From positions 1-57,489 of IMG/VR virus record IMGVR_UViG_3300031973_001259: a stretch of DNA of 57,489 nt; one strand, given 5' to 3'. Every line of letters begins with the position of its first letter. Within the stretch, counting starts at the first letter, position 1. A program made the translations under genes and the position numbers. The notes under the pieces were generated by a model that worked only from the letters and a program-made list of their open reading frames with translations, made no database searches and was not told the origin of the DNA. Origin of the DNA: a virus. Shown here piece by piece: positions 6,918-12,902 of this stretch.

Positions 6918-7566
6918 TTAAGTGATACTCCGCGAAGTTTCTGATGTATTTGGTAAGTAACTTCATGTACTTAAGTTTATCATATTCTTGATACACTTTG
7001 CAAGACCCATCTTCACATGCCATGATAATGACAAATTTTTTGACAGGTGTGCCAGTCAGTTCATAGTACATACAAGCATAAGCAGCACATTGAACAAGAT
7101 AACCTTCAATCCACTTATATGGTTTAGGTTTTGCCGATGTTTTAAAGTCAATAACTGCTAATTCACCATCATACTCAGCGATACAATCTACAGTTCCAGC
7201 AACTCCTAATTGCTCACTATACAAAGATCCTTCTAGAGTGTGAATGTTACTAATCCGATTTAGATCGGGTTTGGCAATTTTAAACAAAAATTCAGGAAGA
7301 GGCTTTACCTTGGGGAGATCATCATTCTTTAGATAATGCTCTGTAAGAGTGTGCATATCTGTACCACGACTCGTAGAGAGTTTAGTCTTTAGATTTGCTG
7401 CTTCTTCTCCAACTCTTTTCCGCCATTTGATGAAAATTTCTCTATTATAAAAACTGATAATAGAGGTAATGGATACCATCTTTGTGTCAGGTGTTTCATA
7501 ATATCGTACACCATCAATGGTGTTCCTCTCTAACCGAGGAAGTTCAATTTCAAGATGATTAAACAT
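6907..7566 (-). CDS. PD-(D/E)XK family nuclease
   Basis: A 219-residue protein with the PD-(D/E)XK core: a conserved Glu around residue 118, GTVD at 124-127, IDFK at 139-142, then a Gln/Tyr helix (LVQCAAYACMYYELTG). The spacing is that of RecB/Cas4-like exonucleases. A gene of this kind commonly lies between gp33 and phoH in T4-like cyanophages. Host DNA degradation or recombination would be plausible roles; neither can be told from sequence. The start overlaps the phoH stop by one base (TAATG). Confidence 0.75.
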   Translation of the reverse strand: MFNHLEIELPRLERNTIDGVRYYETPDTKMVSITSIISFYNREIFIKWRKRVGEEAANLKTKLSTSRGTDMHTLTEHYLKNDDLPKVKPLPEFLFKIAKPDLNRISNIHTLEGSLYSEQLGVAGTVDCIAEYDGELAVIDFKTSAKPKPYKWIEGYLVQCAAYACMYYELTGTPVKKFVIIMACEDGSCKVYQEYDKLKYMKLLTKYIRNFAEYHLNGK

Positions 7567-8318
7567 TACATACCGAGTGCCAATTTAGTAGCAAGATATT
7601 CTTTACAGAGACCAGAACGAACAATATCATCAACACCAAATTCAATTGATGCGAATGATGGCATTTGCTCTAGAATCTTCATAAAGTCTAGGATGCCATT
7701 TTTTTCGTAAGTCTTAGTCAAATCAGTCTGGGTAGCATCACCACAGAAATGAATTTTAGAATTCTCCCCAACTCTAGTGATTATACTATCAAGTTCATGA
7801 AAATTCAAGTTTTGGCATTCGTCTACAATGACAATTGCATCATCAAGAGTAGTTCCACGAATGAATGATGTTGACCAGAAAGAAATAGTCTCTTGCTGCT
7901 TTAGATTGCCATACAACATCTCAAAGTCAGAATCAGTAGGCATCTCAAACATATATTTTACCATATTCTTATAAGGAATTTGGTAAAGAGCTGACTTATC
8001 CTCATGATCTCCGGGAAGGAAACCAATTTCTCTAGTGGATACTAAAGAACGGACAATATAGATTTTTTGATAAGGAGAGTATTCGTCAAGAACATCTTTA
8101 ATAGCATTATACAGTACGATAAAGGTTTTGCCCGTACCAGCTGCTCCATAAGCAAAAATATTTTTCCCCTGAGAATAGTCCTTGAATAGGGTTTCTTGAT
8201 TATCTGTTAAGGGTTGAATATCAACCAGGAAGTCCGTATTAATAGGTTTCTTCCTTCTCATCTGCTTACTGGTCATTCCAGCACCGGCACTTGGATCGGA
8301 CTTTCTCTTCCTAGGCAT
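7566..8318 (-). CDS. phoH: PhoH-like ATPase
   Basis: A 250-residue P-loop ATPase of the PhoH family. Walker A is GAAGTGKT at residues 58-65 and Walker B AIVIVDECQN at 161-170, followed by an RVGENSKIHFCGDATQTD stretch typical of PhoH and superfamily 1 helicase-like domains. In bacteria phoH belongs to the phosphate-starvation response. In cyanophages it is a near-universal gene, but its induction by phosphate limitation is not established for all. A basic N-terminal tail (residues 1-26) precedes the domain. Confidence 0.9.
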   Translation of the reverse strand: MPRKRKSDPSAGAGMTSKQMRRKKPINTDFLVDIQPLTDNQETLFKDYSQGKNIFAYGAAGTGKTFIVLYNAIKDVLDEYSPYQKIYIVRSLVSTREIGFLPGDHEDKSALYQIPYKNMVKYMFEMPTDSDFEMLYGNLKQQETISFWSTSFIRGTTLDDAIVIVDECQNLNFHELDSIITRVGENSKIHFCGDATQTDLTKTYEKNGILDFMKILEQMPSFASIEFGVDDIVRSGLCKEYLATKLALGM

Positions 8319-8321
8319 AAT

Positions 8322-8576
8322 TTAGTCTAAAGTGAGTTTTTGGCAGTTTTTACCAGTTTTTTGTGCATTAGCTAATACTTCATTCCAACCGGGTTTAGAT
8401 TTAAGAAGTTTATCTTTCCATTCTCCAACTTCACCAACACCGGGCATGGTTGATGGATCAGAATAATCACGAGTCCAGTCAGGATTATCTTCACGCCAGG
8501 AGTCCCAAGCATGAACACTCATCACTACTTCTTTTTGTTCACCGGTTTCTTTGTGTACTACAGGATAAGTTGCCAT
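8322..8576 (-). CDS. Small conserved hypothetical protein
   Basis: An 84-residue protein beginning MATYPVVHKETGEQKEVVMS, with a KPGWNEVL segment near the C-terminus. The layout resembles small cyanophage proteins sometimes annotated as FmdB-like, which start with M-x-TY and a short beta hairpin, but it has only one cysteine and no zinc ribbon. It ends 4 bp before phoH. Function is not recognised. Confidence 0.6.
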   Translation of the reverse strand: MATYPVVHKETGEQKEVVMSVHAWDSWREDNPDWTRDYSDPSTMPGVGEVGEWKDKLLKSKPGWNEVLANAQKTGKNCQKLTLD

Positions 8577-8596
8577 ATCAAAATATTATGCGAAGT

Positions 8597-8603
8597 TATT
8601 TAT
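8597..8603 (-). promoter_or_regulatory. T4-type late promoter fused to thyX stop
   Basis: ATAAATA on the minus strand shares its first base with the last base of the thyX TGA (TGATAAATA). It lies about 20 bp upstream of the 84-residue gene and could drive that gene and phoH late. Confidence 0.6.
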
Positions 8604-9241
8604 CAAAACCAATTGAGTGCCTTGCCGACAGTAGGATATTGTTCGCAGAAAATACTCTTAGCCTGAACTGCGATATCCATATGTTCTTTCTGAGTACCAT
8701 GAGCACTTCTAAGATCTATATAATGCACCCACGAGCGACATGAGCCTGTCATATAGATTCTTGTGGGGGTTGCTAAGGGAAGCACCATTCTAGCGCACTC
8801 CTTGGCGATTCCAGCGTCTAGCATGGTCTGATATAGATCCATACCTTCAGTAAAGTATTTCTGTATAGCAATCTCAAAAGTTTGTCTTTTAAATGCATCA
8901 ACATTGTCAAGACTATTTTGGCGATTCTTGTAATCTTGGCCACGCAATTCAGGAATAGGAATACTACTAGCTAACATAGAACTGTCAGCATATCTTTGTG
9001 AAAATTCCTGGAATGTAAAAGAACGGTGACGAAGCACTTGAGCTGCGATTGCCCTAGAAGTTTCAATTTCTAAAGTCATGTATGCTTGCTCAAACACAGA
9101 CCAATGTCCATGATTAATACAATACTTTAAGAGACCTTCAAAGCTAGGATTATCCTGATTATTAGGATTTGAAACCCTTGCTATGTACGCCATCGTCTCC
9201 TCTGGATTCGGAGTCGATTGAACTAGTCTCACTTTTTCCAT
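8603..9241 (-). CDS. thyX: Flavin-dependent thymidylate synthase ThyX
   Basis: A 212-residue ThyX, which makes dTMP from dUMP using FAD, NADPH and methylene-tetrahydrofolate. The ThyX motif RHRSFTFQEFSQRY is at residues 71-84, and a second conserved region (RMVLPLATPTRIYMTGSCRSW) lies in the C-terminal half. Length is normal for the family. It supplies thymidine nucleotides during phage DNA replication. The first 80 bp overlap a second open frame (9162-9383). Confidence 0.95.
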   Translation of the reverse strand: MEKVRLVQSTPNPEETMAYIARVSNPNNQDNPSFEGLLKYCINHGHWSVFEQAYMTLEIETSRAIAAQVLRHRSFTFQEFSQRYADSSMLASSIPIPELRGQDYKNRQNSLDNVDAFKRQTFEIAIQKYFTEGMDLYQTMLDAGIAKECARMVLPLATPTRIYMTGSCRSWVHYIDLRSAHGTQKEHMDIAVQAKSIFCEQYPTVGKALNWF

Positions 9242-9383
9242 GATTTCCTTTCAGTTGTTTTAATTTTAATCCCTTTTTAGCAACTTTCCTTGCTTTCTTC
9301 ATATACAAAAGTTCTTCATCTGTATATAACCAAGGTTGTTTAAGTGCTTCCTTGGTTAACCGAATTGTATCCTTCATCCGCAT
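9162..9383 (-). CDS. Small basic hypothetical protein overlapping thyX start
   Basis: A 73-residue frame starting MRMKDTIRLTKEALKQPWLY. The first 50 residues are helical and lysine-rich. The last 27 are encoded in the 80 bp shared with thyX in another frame and look disordered (Ser/Gly/Asp-rich). The start overlaps the preceding gene by 44 bp. The N-terminal part resembles short cyanophage proteins with a KEAL-x-LYTDEEL-YM pattern, so it is probably real, but the extended C-terminus may not be conserved. Confidence 0.5.
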   Translation of the reverse strand: MRMKDTIRLTKEALKQPWLYTDEELLYMKKARKVAKKGLKLKQLKGNHGKSETSSIDSESRGDDGVHSKGFKS

Positions 9384-9597
9384 AGTAGACCTCGTAGTAT
9401 TTTAGTAGTCCGTGAGTTATCATATTTCCTTGGGATACCCAATCATGAGCACATTCATATATGCTCTGGTTTGAATATTTAGGAGATCCATCTGGATTCA
9501 ACTCACTACCAAAATTCTTCAAAAGGATTGATAGAGCAGAGTTTCTAACTTGCATTTTTTCTGGAGTATATCTCCAGTCAGTCTGCATATCCGTCAT
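9340..9597 (-). CDS. Hypothetical protein (85 aa)
   Basis: An 85-residue protein; ATG at 9597 is chosen over an in-frame TTG at 9612. It begins MTDMQTDWRYTPEKMQVRNSA and contains SNQSIYECAHDWVSQGN near residue 45. It is compact, acidic to neutral and likely helical. It overlaps both neighbours, as is typical for the small-gene runs of cyanophages. No family recognised. Confidence 0.55.
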   Translation of the reverse strand: MTDMQTDWRYTPEKMQVRNSALSILLKNFGSELNPDGSPKYSNQSIYECAHDWVSQGNMITHGLLKYYEVYYADEGYNSVNQGST

Positions 9598-9748
9598 CGT
9601 CTCCGTCTCCAAAGTATTCTACTGGATCATCATAGTTTTCGCGCTTATCTTGTTGATAAGCTTCTGCATCGGAGAACACTTCAGATTCTAGTTCTTGCAC
9701 CAATGCTTTCATGGTCAAGACCAAACCCTTTAAAACTTGTCTGTCCAT
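9578..9748 (-). CDS. Small acidic hypothetical protein (56 aa)
   Basis: ATG at 9748 to TGA at 9578-9580. The product begins MDRQVLKGLVLTMKALVQEL, a helix, and ends in a strongly acidic tail (DPVEYFGDGDDDGYAD). It is the first gene after a consensus-like sigma-70 promoter whose -35 lies in the upstream terminator. No family recognised. Confidence 0.55.
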   Translation of the reverse strand: MDRQVLKGLVLTMKALVQELESEVFSDAEAYQQDKRENYDDPVEYFGDGDDDGYAD

Positions 9749-9768
9749 AAAAGAATGAGGTTTTGATC

Positions 9769-9797
9769 ATTATACACAAAAAAAGAGGACTCGTCAA
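9769..9797 (-). promoter_or_regulatory. Sigma-70 promoter embedded in a terminator
   Basis: Minus strand TTGACG (9797-9792) and TATAAT (9774-9769) with a 17-bp spacer. The -35 occupies the loop and first stem base of the terminator hairpin at 9782-9808, and the spacer includes the hairpin's 3' arm and T-run. It would drive the 56-, 85- and 73-residue genes and thyX. Confidence 0.7.
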
Positions 9798-9808
9798 GAG
9801 TCCTCTTT
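9782..9808 (-). terminator. Rho-independent terminator
   Basis: An 11-bp perfect stem (AAAGAGGACTC / GAGTCCTCTTT) with a 5-nt loop; the minus strand continues with Ts. It ends the short transcription unit that starts at the promoter at 10274. Confidence 0.85.
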
Positions 9809-9827
9809 AATTCGTCCAATCTAGTAC

Positions 9828-9971
9828 TCAGCTTTTTGATGCGAACTTACGCTCAACTTTAATACCACGATACATTAATTCGTGATTTTGACGAGCAGTT
9901 TGCTCCTCAATTACTTTTGCTTTGTACTGGTCTGCGTCATACTTGACGCCACGGTATGTGATTGTAGACAT
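9828..9971 (-). CDS. DUF4278-like small protein (47 aa)
   Basis: ATG at 9971 to TGA at 9828-9830, with AGGAG seven bases upstream of the start. The product carries the YRG-type repeats of DUF4278 proteins: TYRGVKYD at residues 5-12 and MYRGIKVER at 33-41. Such proteins occur widely in cyanobacteria and their phages; function is unknown. It sits directly upstream of the terminator at 9782. Confidence 0.65.
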   Translation of the reverse strand: MSTITYRGVKYDADQYKAKVIEEQTARQNHELMYRGIKVERKFASKS

Positions 9972-10041
9972 CGGTTTACTCCTGAAGTTGGGTGAAAATT
10001 AACCTTCTCAGCTTTCGCTGGATCCGTTTTTTCCCGTTCCT

Positions 10042-10209
10042 TCAGTCGTGTGCGTCCCAATACCACCGACACTCTGGTGCTGAGTCCTTAAGGGTCTCAA
10101 CCAACTCAACCTTAACTTGATTGCTAAGGTTTTGATTATTCTCAATCTTCAGCATGATAGCATCAGTTTGAGTACAGGTGAGTGTTGTGTAGAATAATAC
10201 TTCTAACAT
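10042..10209 (-). CDS. Small conserved protein with N-terminal hydrophobic segment (55 aa)
   Basis: ATG at 10209 to TGA at 10042-10044. The product begins MLEVLFYTTLTCTQTDAIM and ends APECRWYWDAHD. The short hydrophobic start followed by two cysteines (12 and 47) suggests an exported or membrane-associated small protein with one disulfide, and similar short sequences occur in marine picocyanobacteria and phages. It is transcribed from the consensus promoter at 10274 through a leader with a hairpin and a direct repeat. Confidence 0.6.
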   Translation of the reverse strand: MLEVLFYTTLTCTQTDAIMLKIENNQNLSNQVKVELVETLKDSAPECRWYWDAHD

Positions 10210-10210
10210 G

Positions 10211-10267
10211 GGATGAACGACTCCGTTCCGCGACTTACTTGCGTCCAGATTGCTCTGGATGAACGAC
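10211..10267 (-). repeat. Direct repeat and hairpin in mRNA leader
   Basis: GTCGTTCATCC occurs twice (minus strand 10267-10257 and 10221-10211). A CCAGA-GCAA-TCTGG hairpin partly overlaps the first copy. The first copy starts at the predicted transcription start and the second ends one base before the ATG. The arrangement suggests an RNA-level control element; no known riboswitch is recognised. Confidence 0.45.
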
Positions 10268-10273
10268 AGGTCT

Positions 10274-10303
10274 ATTATAGACCACTATCATTATTTATGT
10301 CAA
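10274..10303 (-). promoter_or_regulatory. Consensus sigma-70 early promoter
   Basis: Minus strand TTGACA (10303-10298), 18-bp spacer, TATAAT (10279-10274), flanked by a TATAATAGACC extension identical to that of the gp32 promoter. An ATAAATA sequence begins inside the -35 and extends into the spacer (10298-10292), so late use is also possible. Confidence 0.85.
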
Positions 10304-10323
10304 CCCTATAGGGCAAAAAAAAC

Positions 10324-10342
10324 CCGGAGATTTTTTCCCCGG
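10324..10342 (-). terminator. Rho-independent terminator
   Basis: A 7-bp stem (CCGGGGA / TCTCCGG on the minus strand, one G-U pair) with an A5 loop, followed by GTTTTTTTT. It lies downstream of the 90-residue gene and 20 bp upstream of the next promoter's -35. Confidence 0.8.
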
Positions 10343-10364
10343 ATTCTTGAAAATAAAAGTCAAA

Positions 10365-10637
10365 TTACTTTTTAGACTCTTTATTTTTACTTTTATACCC
10401 ATACATCTTTGGGTTGACTTTCCCATCAGTCTGAGTCCAACCCTTTAATCCATGCTTATATTCGTCGTAATAATAATCAAAAAGATCTACTTGTTTGTAG
10501 GATGAGGCAATATCATACTTTTTATGTCCCTCAGAGTCATAGTATTCGATTAAAAAAGCCGAGTATGGCAAAGATTTATCTTTTGCCAACTCGGGATCGC
10601 AATCCTTATGTAGGATGGTTACTCTTTCGTTGTTCAA
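10365..10637 (-). CDS. Hypothetical protein (90 aa), TTG start
   Basis: A 90-residue protein whose only usable start is TTG at 10637, which overlaps the previous gene's TGA (TTGA), so it is probably translationally coupled. It begins with NNERVTILHKDCDPE and ends in a lysine-rich tail (YKSKNKESKK). The middle is Tyr/Asp-rich (VDLFDYYYDEYKHG). No family recognised. It is the last gene before the terminator at 10324. Confidence 0.55.
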   Translation of the reverse strand: MNNERVTILHKDCDPELAKDKSLPYSAFLIEYYDSEGHKKYDIASSYKQVDLFDYYYDEYKHGLKGWTQTDGKVNPKMYGYKSKNKESKK

Positions 10638-11083
10638 CTACGATTACCCCACTCAACATCAGGATATGCTTCCTTGACGACATTGTGAGTGATACGATAC
10701 TTCTTACCCAAATTCTTATCCTTAACCAAGCAGATAATTTCTGCTTCATCGGGATGAAGAGACTCTAAAAGTTCAATGAACAAAGATTCTCTACGAGTCC
10801 TCTTAAGACTATCATTACCCCCCTTTACATAGTTATAAAGAGTTCTATACTGACTAGCTAATTTACTCTGAGATTCTACAGTAGGAGAATCATTTGGAGT
10901 GAATGGAACATCTCCTTCAGGAATGGCACTTATGACACTATCATCAAAGTTCCACACAAATAAAGAGACTAAAGCAGGAGATCTATGCTCTTTGAGCAGA
11001 TTGATTTTTGCTGCTTTAGTTTTTGCACTCGACACAGCTTGCAAAATTTCAGATTGGAGTGGATGTGGTGGTAATTTACTCAT
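10634..11083 (-). CDS. DUF6433-like protein
   Basis: A 149-residue protein; ATG at 11083 is preferred to an in-frame TTG three codons earlier. It resembles a family widespread in T4-like cyanophages (DUF6433, from memory): a helical N-terminus with KINLLKEHRSPALVSLFVW, a central IPEGDVPFTPND (about residues 55-66) and a C-terminal ESLHPDEAEIICLVKDK followed by VVKEAYPDV. No catalytic motif is visible. Function is unknown. Confidence 0.65.
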   Translation of the reverse strand: MSKLPPHPLQSEILQAVSSAKTKAAKINLLKEHRSPALVSLFVWNFDDSVISAIPEGDVPFTPNDSPTVESQSKLASQYRTLYNYVKGGNDSLKRTRRESLFIELLESLHPDEAEIICLVKDKNLGKKYRITHNVVKEAYPDVEWGNRS

Positions 11084-11100
11084 GATTTTCAAATTAATAA

Positions 11101-11325
11101 TTAGTCTTCGTCATCGGCATCGTCTTCATTAAAACGAAAGGCGATTAATGAGTCAGGAAGAATATTTCCATTCTCATCATACATTTCAGGGTGGAGAACT
11201 TGTTGTTGATCTGAACGATCATGATGGTACATCATATATTCTCTAAGTACCCATCCTAGCATACATCCAACGATTAATGCACCTATGACCAAGAACGATC
11301 CTGCAACTAAACTTACAGCTAGCAT
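11101..11325 (-). CDS. Small single-pass membrane protein
   Basis: A 74-residue protein with one membrane segment (about residues 4-29, LVAGSFLVIGALIVGCMLGW) followed by LREYMMYHHDRS and an acidic tail with HPEMYDENGNILPDSLIAFRFNEDD. The membrane helix plus HPEMYDENG pattern recurs in small cyanophage proteins. Function is unknown; an inner-membrane or virion-associated role cannot be distinguished. Confidence 0.65.
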   Translation of the reverse strand: MLAVSLVAGSFLVIGALIVGCMLGWVLREYMMYHHDRSDQQQVLHPEMYDENGNILPDSLIAFRFNEDDADDED

Positions 11326-11329
11326 TGTT

Positions 11330-11524
11330 TTACTCCGAGGAATTATTTTTTCTGATATCCAAATAAAAATTCAGATGTAGAACAATATCTCTCCTGAAGA
11401 AAGATAACATGTTACCGAACTTTATTTGAAAAGTTTTTGGTTGTTCTTTCTTTTTTCCTCCGCTGAGAATGAACTCCACCCCCCGATTTCCGTGGGTATC
11501 TTTATTTAGTTCTGGTTCAGACAA
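11330..11524 (-). CDS. Hypothetical protein, start uncertain
   Basis: The open frame has no early ATG. TTG at 11524, preceded by AAAGAG, is chosen because it overlaps the glutaredoxin stop by only 8 bp; a TTG at 11572 would add 16 residues and a 56-bp overlap. The product of about 64 residues contains NKDTHGNRGVEFILSG and FRRDIVLHLNFYLD, which have the look of a conserved small domain. No family recognised. Confidence 0.5.
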   Translation of the reverse strand: MSEPELNKDTHGNRGVEFILSGGKKKEQPKTFQIKFGNMLSFFRRDIVLHLNFYLDIRKNNSSE

Positions 11525-11747
11525 GATTCTGCTCTTTAAAATACTGTACTGTTTCAGCAGCTCCTCCAACAACTTTATCGTTGTGAACTACCTGAGGAAA
11601 ATACTGCGTATTAAATTCATTTTGAAATTCTTCAATAGTAAAATCCTGATTTAATGTGTAGACTACATGCTTTTGCTCTGTAATCTCCATGAGCTGTTTT
11701 ACTTGACGACAGTGACCACACCCTGGCATTGAGTAGATTGTAAACAT
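11517..11747 (-). CDS. Glutaredoxin-like protein
   Basis: A 76-residue glutaredoxin with the redox pair Cys10-Gly-His-Cys13 (MPGCGHC) just after the first strand, a TQYFPQVVHNDKVVGG stretch containing the cis-Pro and the conserved GG turn, and a short final helix. It would reduce phage or host ribonucleotide reductase or other disulfides. It is at the short end of the family. T4-like cyanophages often carry one or more such genes. Confidence 0.85.
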   Translation of the reverse strand: MFTIYSMPGCGHCRQVKQLMEITEQKHVVYTLNQDFTIEEFQNEFNTQYFPQVVHNDKVVGGAAETVQYFKEQNLV

Positions 11748-11784
11748 AACTTACTGCTTTACCTACAAGTAGATTTATAAAAAA

Positions 11785-12339
11785 TTAAATTGCTCTATTA
11801 TATCCCCGGAGCTGTGGGGGCACATGATCAACATTTGCAGAAATAACTATTCTTCTTCCCTCATGATTATCAGGAACCCAATGCGGTAAGCTAGCGTCAA
11901 ACACTAAAACTAATCCATTTTCTACAGGTCTACATGAGTCTCCAAAACAAATAGGGGCAGAGTTTTCCTCCACATCAATATAAAAAATGAAAGACAATGC
12001 TGAGGGAAAGTGACTATGATATTTTGTCCCTTCATTTGGACCATAATCCATAGCCCATAGATTAGTTACCTCATATATGCCGTTACTATAAAAGTACTGC
12101 TTGCCAATAGAGTTGGCAAACTCCTCAAAGTAATTTGCAATTGAAGAAAATCTAGAATCAACCTCATGAAGATTCCAAGCAGATCTCCAACTCGCTTCGA
12201 CATTACTATCAGAGACACTATCAGGGTTTTCTTTTTTATGATCTAAAATATTCTGTTTGAATTCATCCAACCTTTCAGTCCATCTAGACTCAAAAATTGG
12301 CATTTGAACAGAGACTTTACTAATTCCGATATCGGTCAT
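11785..12339 (-). CDS. 2-oxoglutarate/Fe(II) oxygenase-like protein
   Basis: A 184-residue protein; ATG at 12339 lies two bases past the upstream stop (an in-frame TTG precedes it). It looks like the double-stranded beta-helix oxygenase family common in cyanophages: TKYHSHFPSALSFIFYID near residue 105 gives candidate metal ligands, then LVLVFDASLPHWVP supplies the distal His and GRRIVISAN the cofactor-binding Arg. The usual H-x-D reads H-S-H, so activity is not certain. It is a paralogue of the next gene upstream. Confidence 0.65.
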   Translation of the reverse strand: MTDIGISKVSVQMPIFESRWTERLDEFKQNILDHKKENPDSVSDSNVEASWRSAWNLHEVDSRFSSIANYFEEFANSIGKQYFYSNGIYEVTNLWAMDYGPNEGTKYHSHFPSALSFIFYIDVEENSAPICFGDSCRPVENGLVLVFDASLPHWVPDNHEGRRIVISANVDHVPPQLRGYNRAI

Positions 12340-12341
12340 AA

Positions 12342-12902
12342 TCAAGATTCATCAATAATACTAATGTTCATAGCAACAGCAATCCTTCTCCCCTTCGTAG
12401 GCGGAACATGATGTGTAATGAATCCAGGAAACAAAACTAACATCCCATTCTTTACATGGACTTCCTTATCTTCCAATAAGATAGGAGCAACATCTTCTTC
12501 GACATCAATATAGTAAACGCAAGACCATGCTGATGGAAAGTGATCATGAGGGGTAGCTTGATCACCCTCCTCCATGACTACTGCCCATAAAGAAGCGAGT
12601 TTATACTTTGCATGAGTATGGAATACCTGCTCCGTAATGTAGTCTAGCACATATATGACATAATTGCCAATGTCCAAAAACCTATCATCAGTTTGATGTG
12701 TATCCCACTTAGTTAACCATGCCTTGACAGAATGGCCTGCGGTCTCATCTGTATCCAGATATTCTGGATCTTGAGATCTTTTCTCCAGAATTATATCTTT
12801 AAATCTATTAAATTCTTCTGGACCATTTTCAATAATAAAGGTGGGCAACTTAGTGACCACCTTATCATATTGAATAACCCTAGATGTAGGTCCGTTCTCC
12901 AT
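12342..12902 (-). CDS. 2-oxoglutarate/Fe(II) oxygenase-like protein
   Basis: A 186-residue paralogue of the gene at 11785. ATG at 12902 is preferred to a TTG at 12914; it overlaps the end of the protease-fibre gene by 23 bp. Shared elements are TPHDHFPSAWSCVYYIDVEE (candidate ligand His residues), MLVLFPGFITHHVPP (distal His) and GRRIAVAMNIS (Arg). Substrate is unknown; hydroxylation of a virion protein such as the adjacent fibre is one possibility. Confidence 0.65.
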   Translation of the reverse strand: MENGPTSRVIQYDKVVTKLPTFIIENGPEEFNRFKDIILEKRSQDPEYLDTDETAGHSVKAWLTKWDTHQTDDRFLDIGNYVIYVLDYITEQVFHTHAKYKLASLWAVVMEEGDQATPHDHFPSAWSCVYYIDVEEDVAPILLEDKEVHVKNGMLVLFPGFITHHVPPTKGRRIAVAMNISIIDES

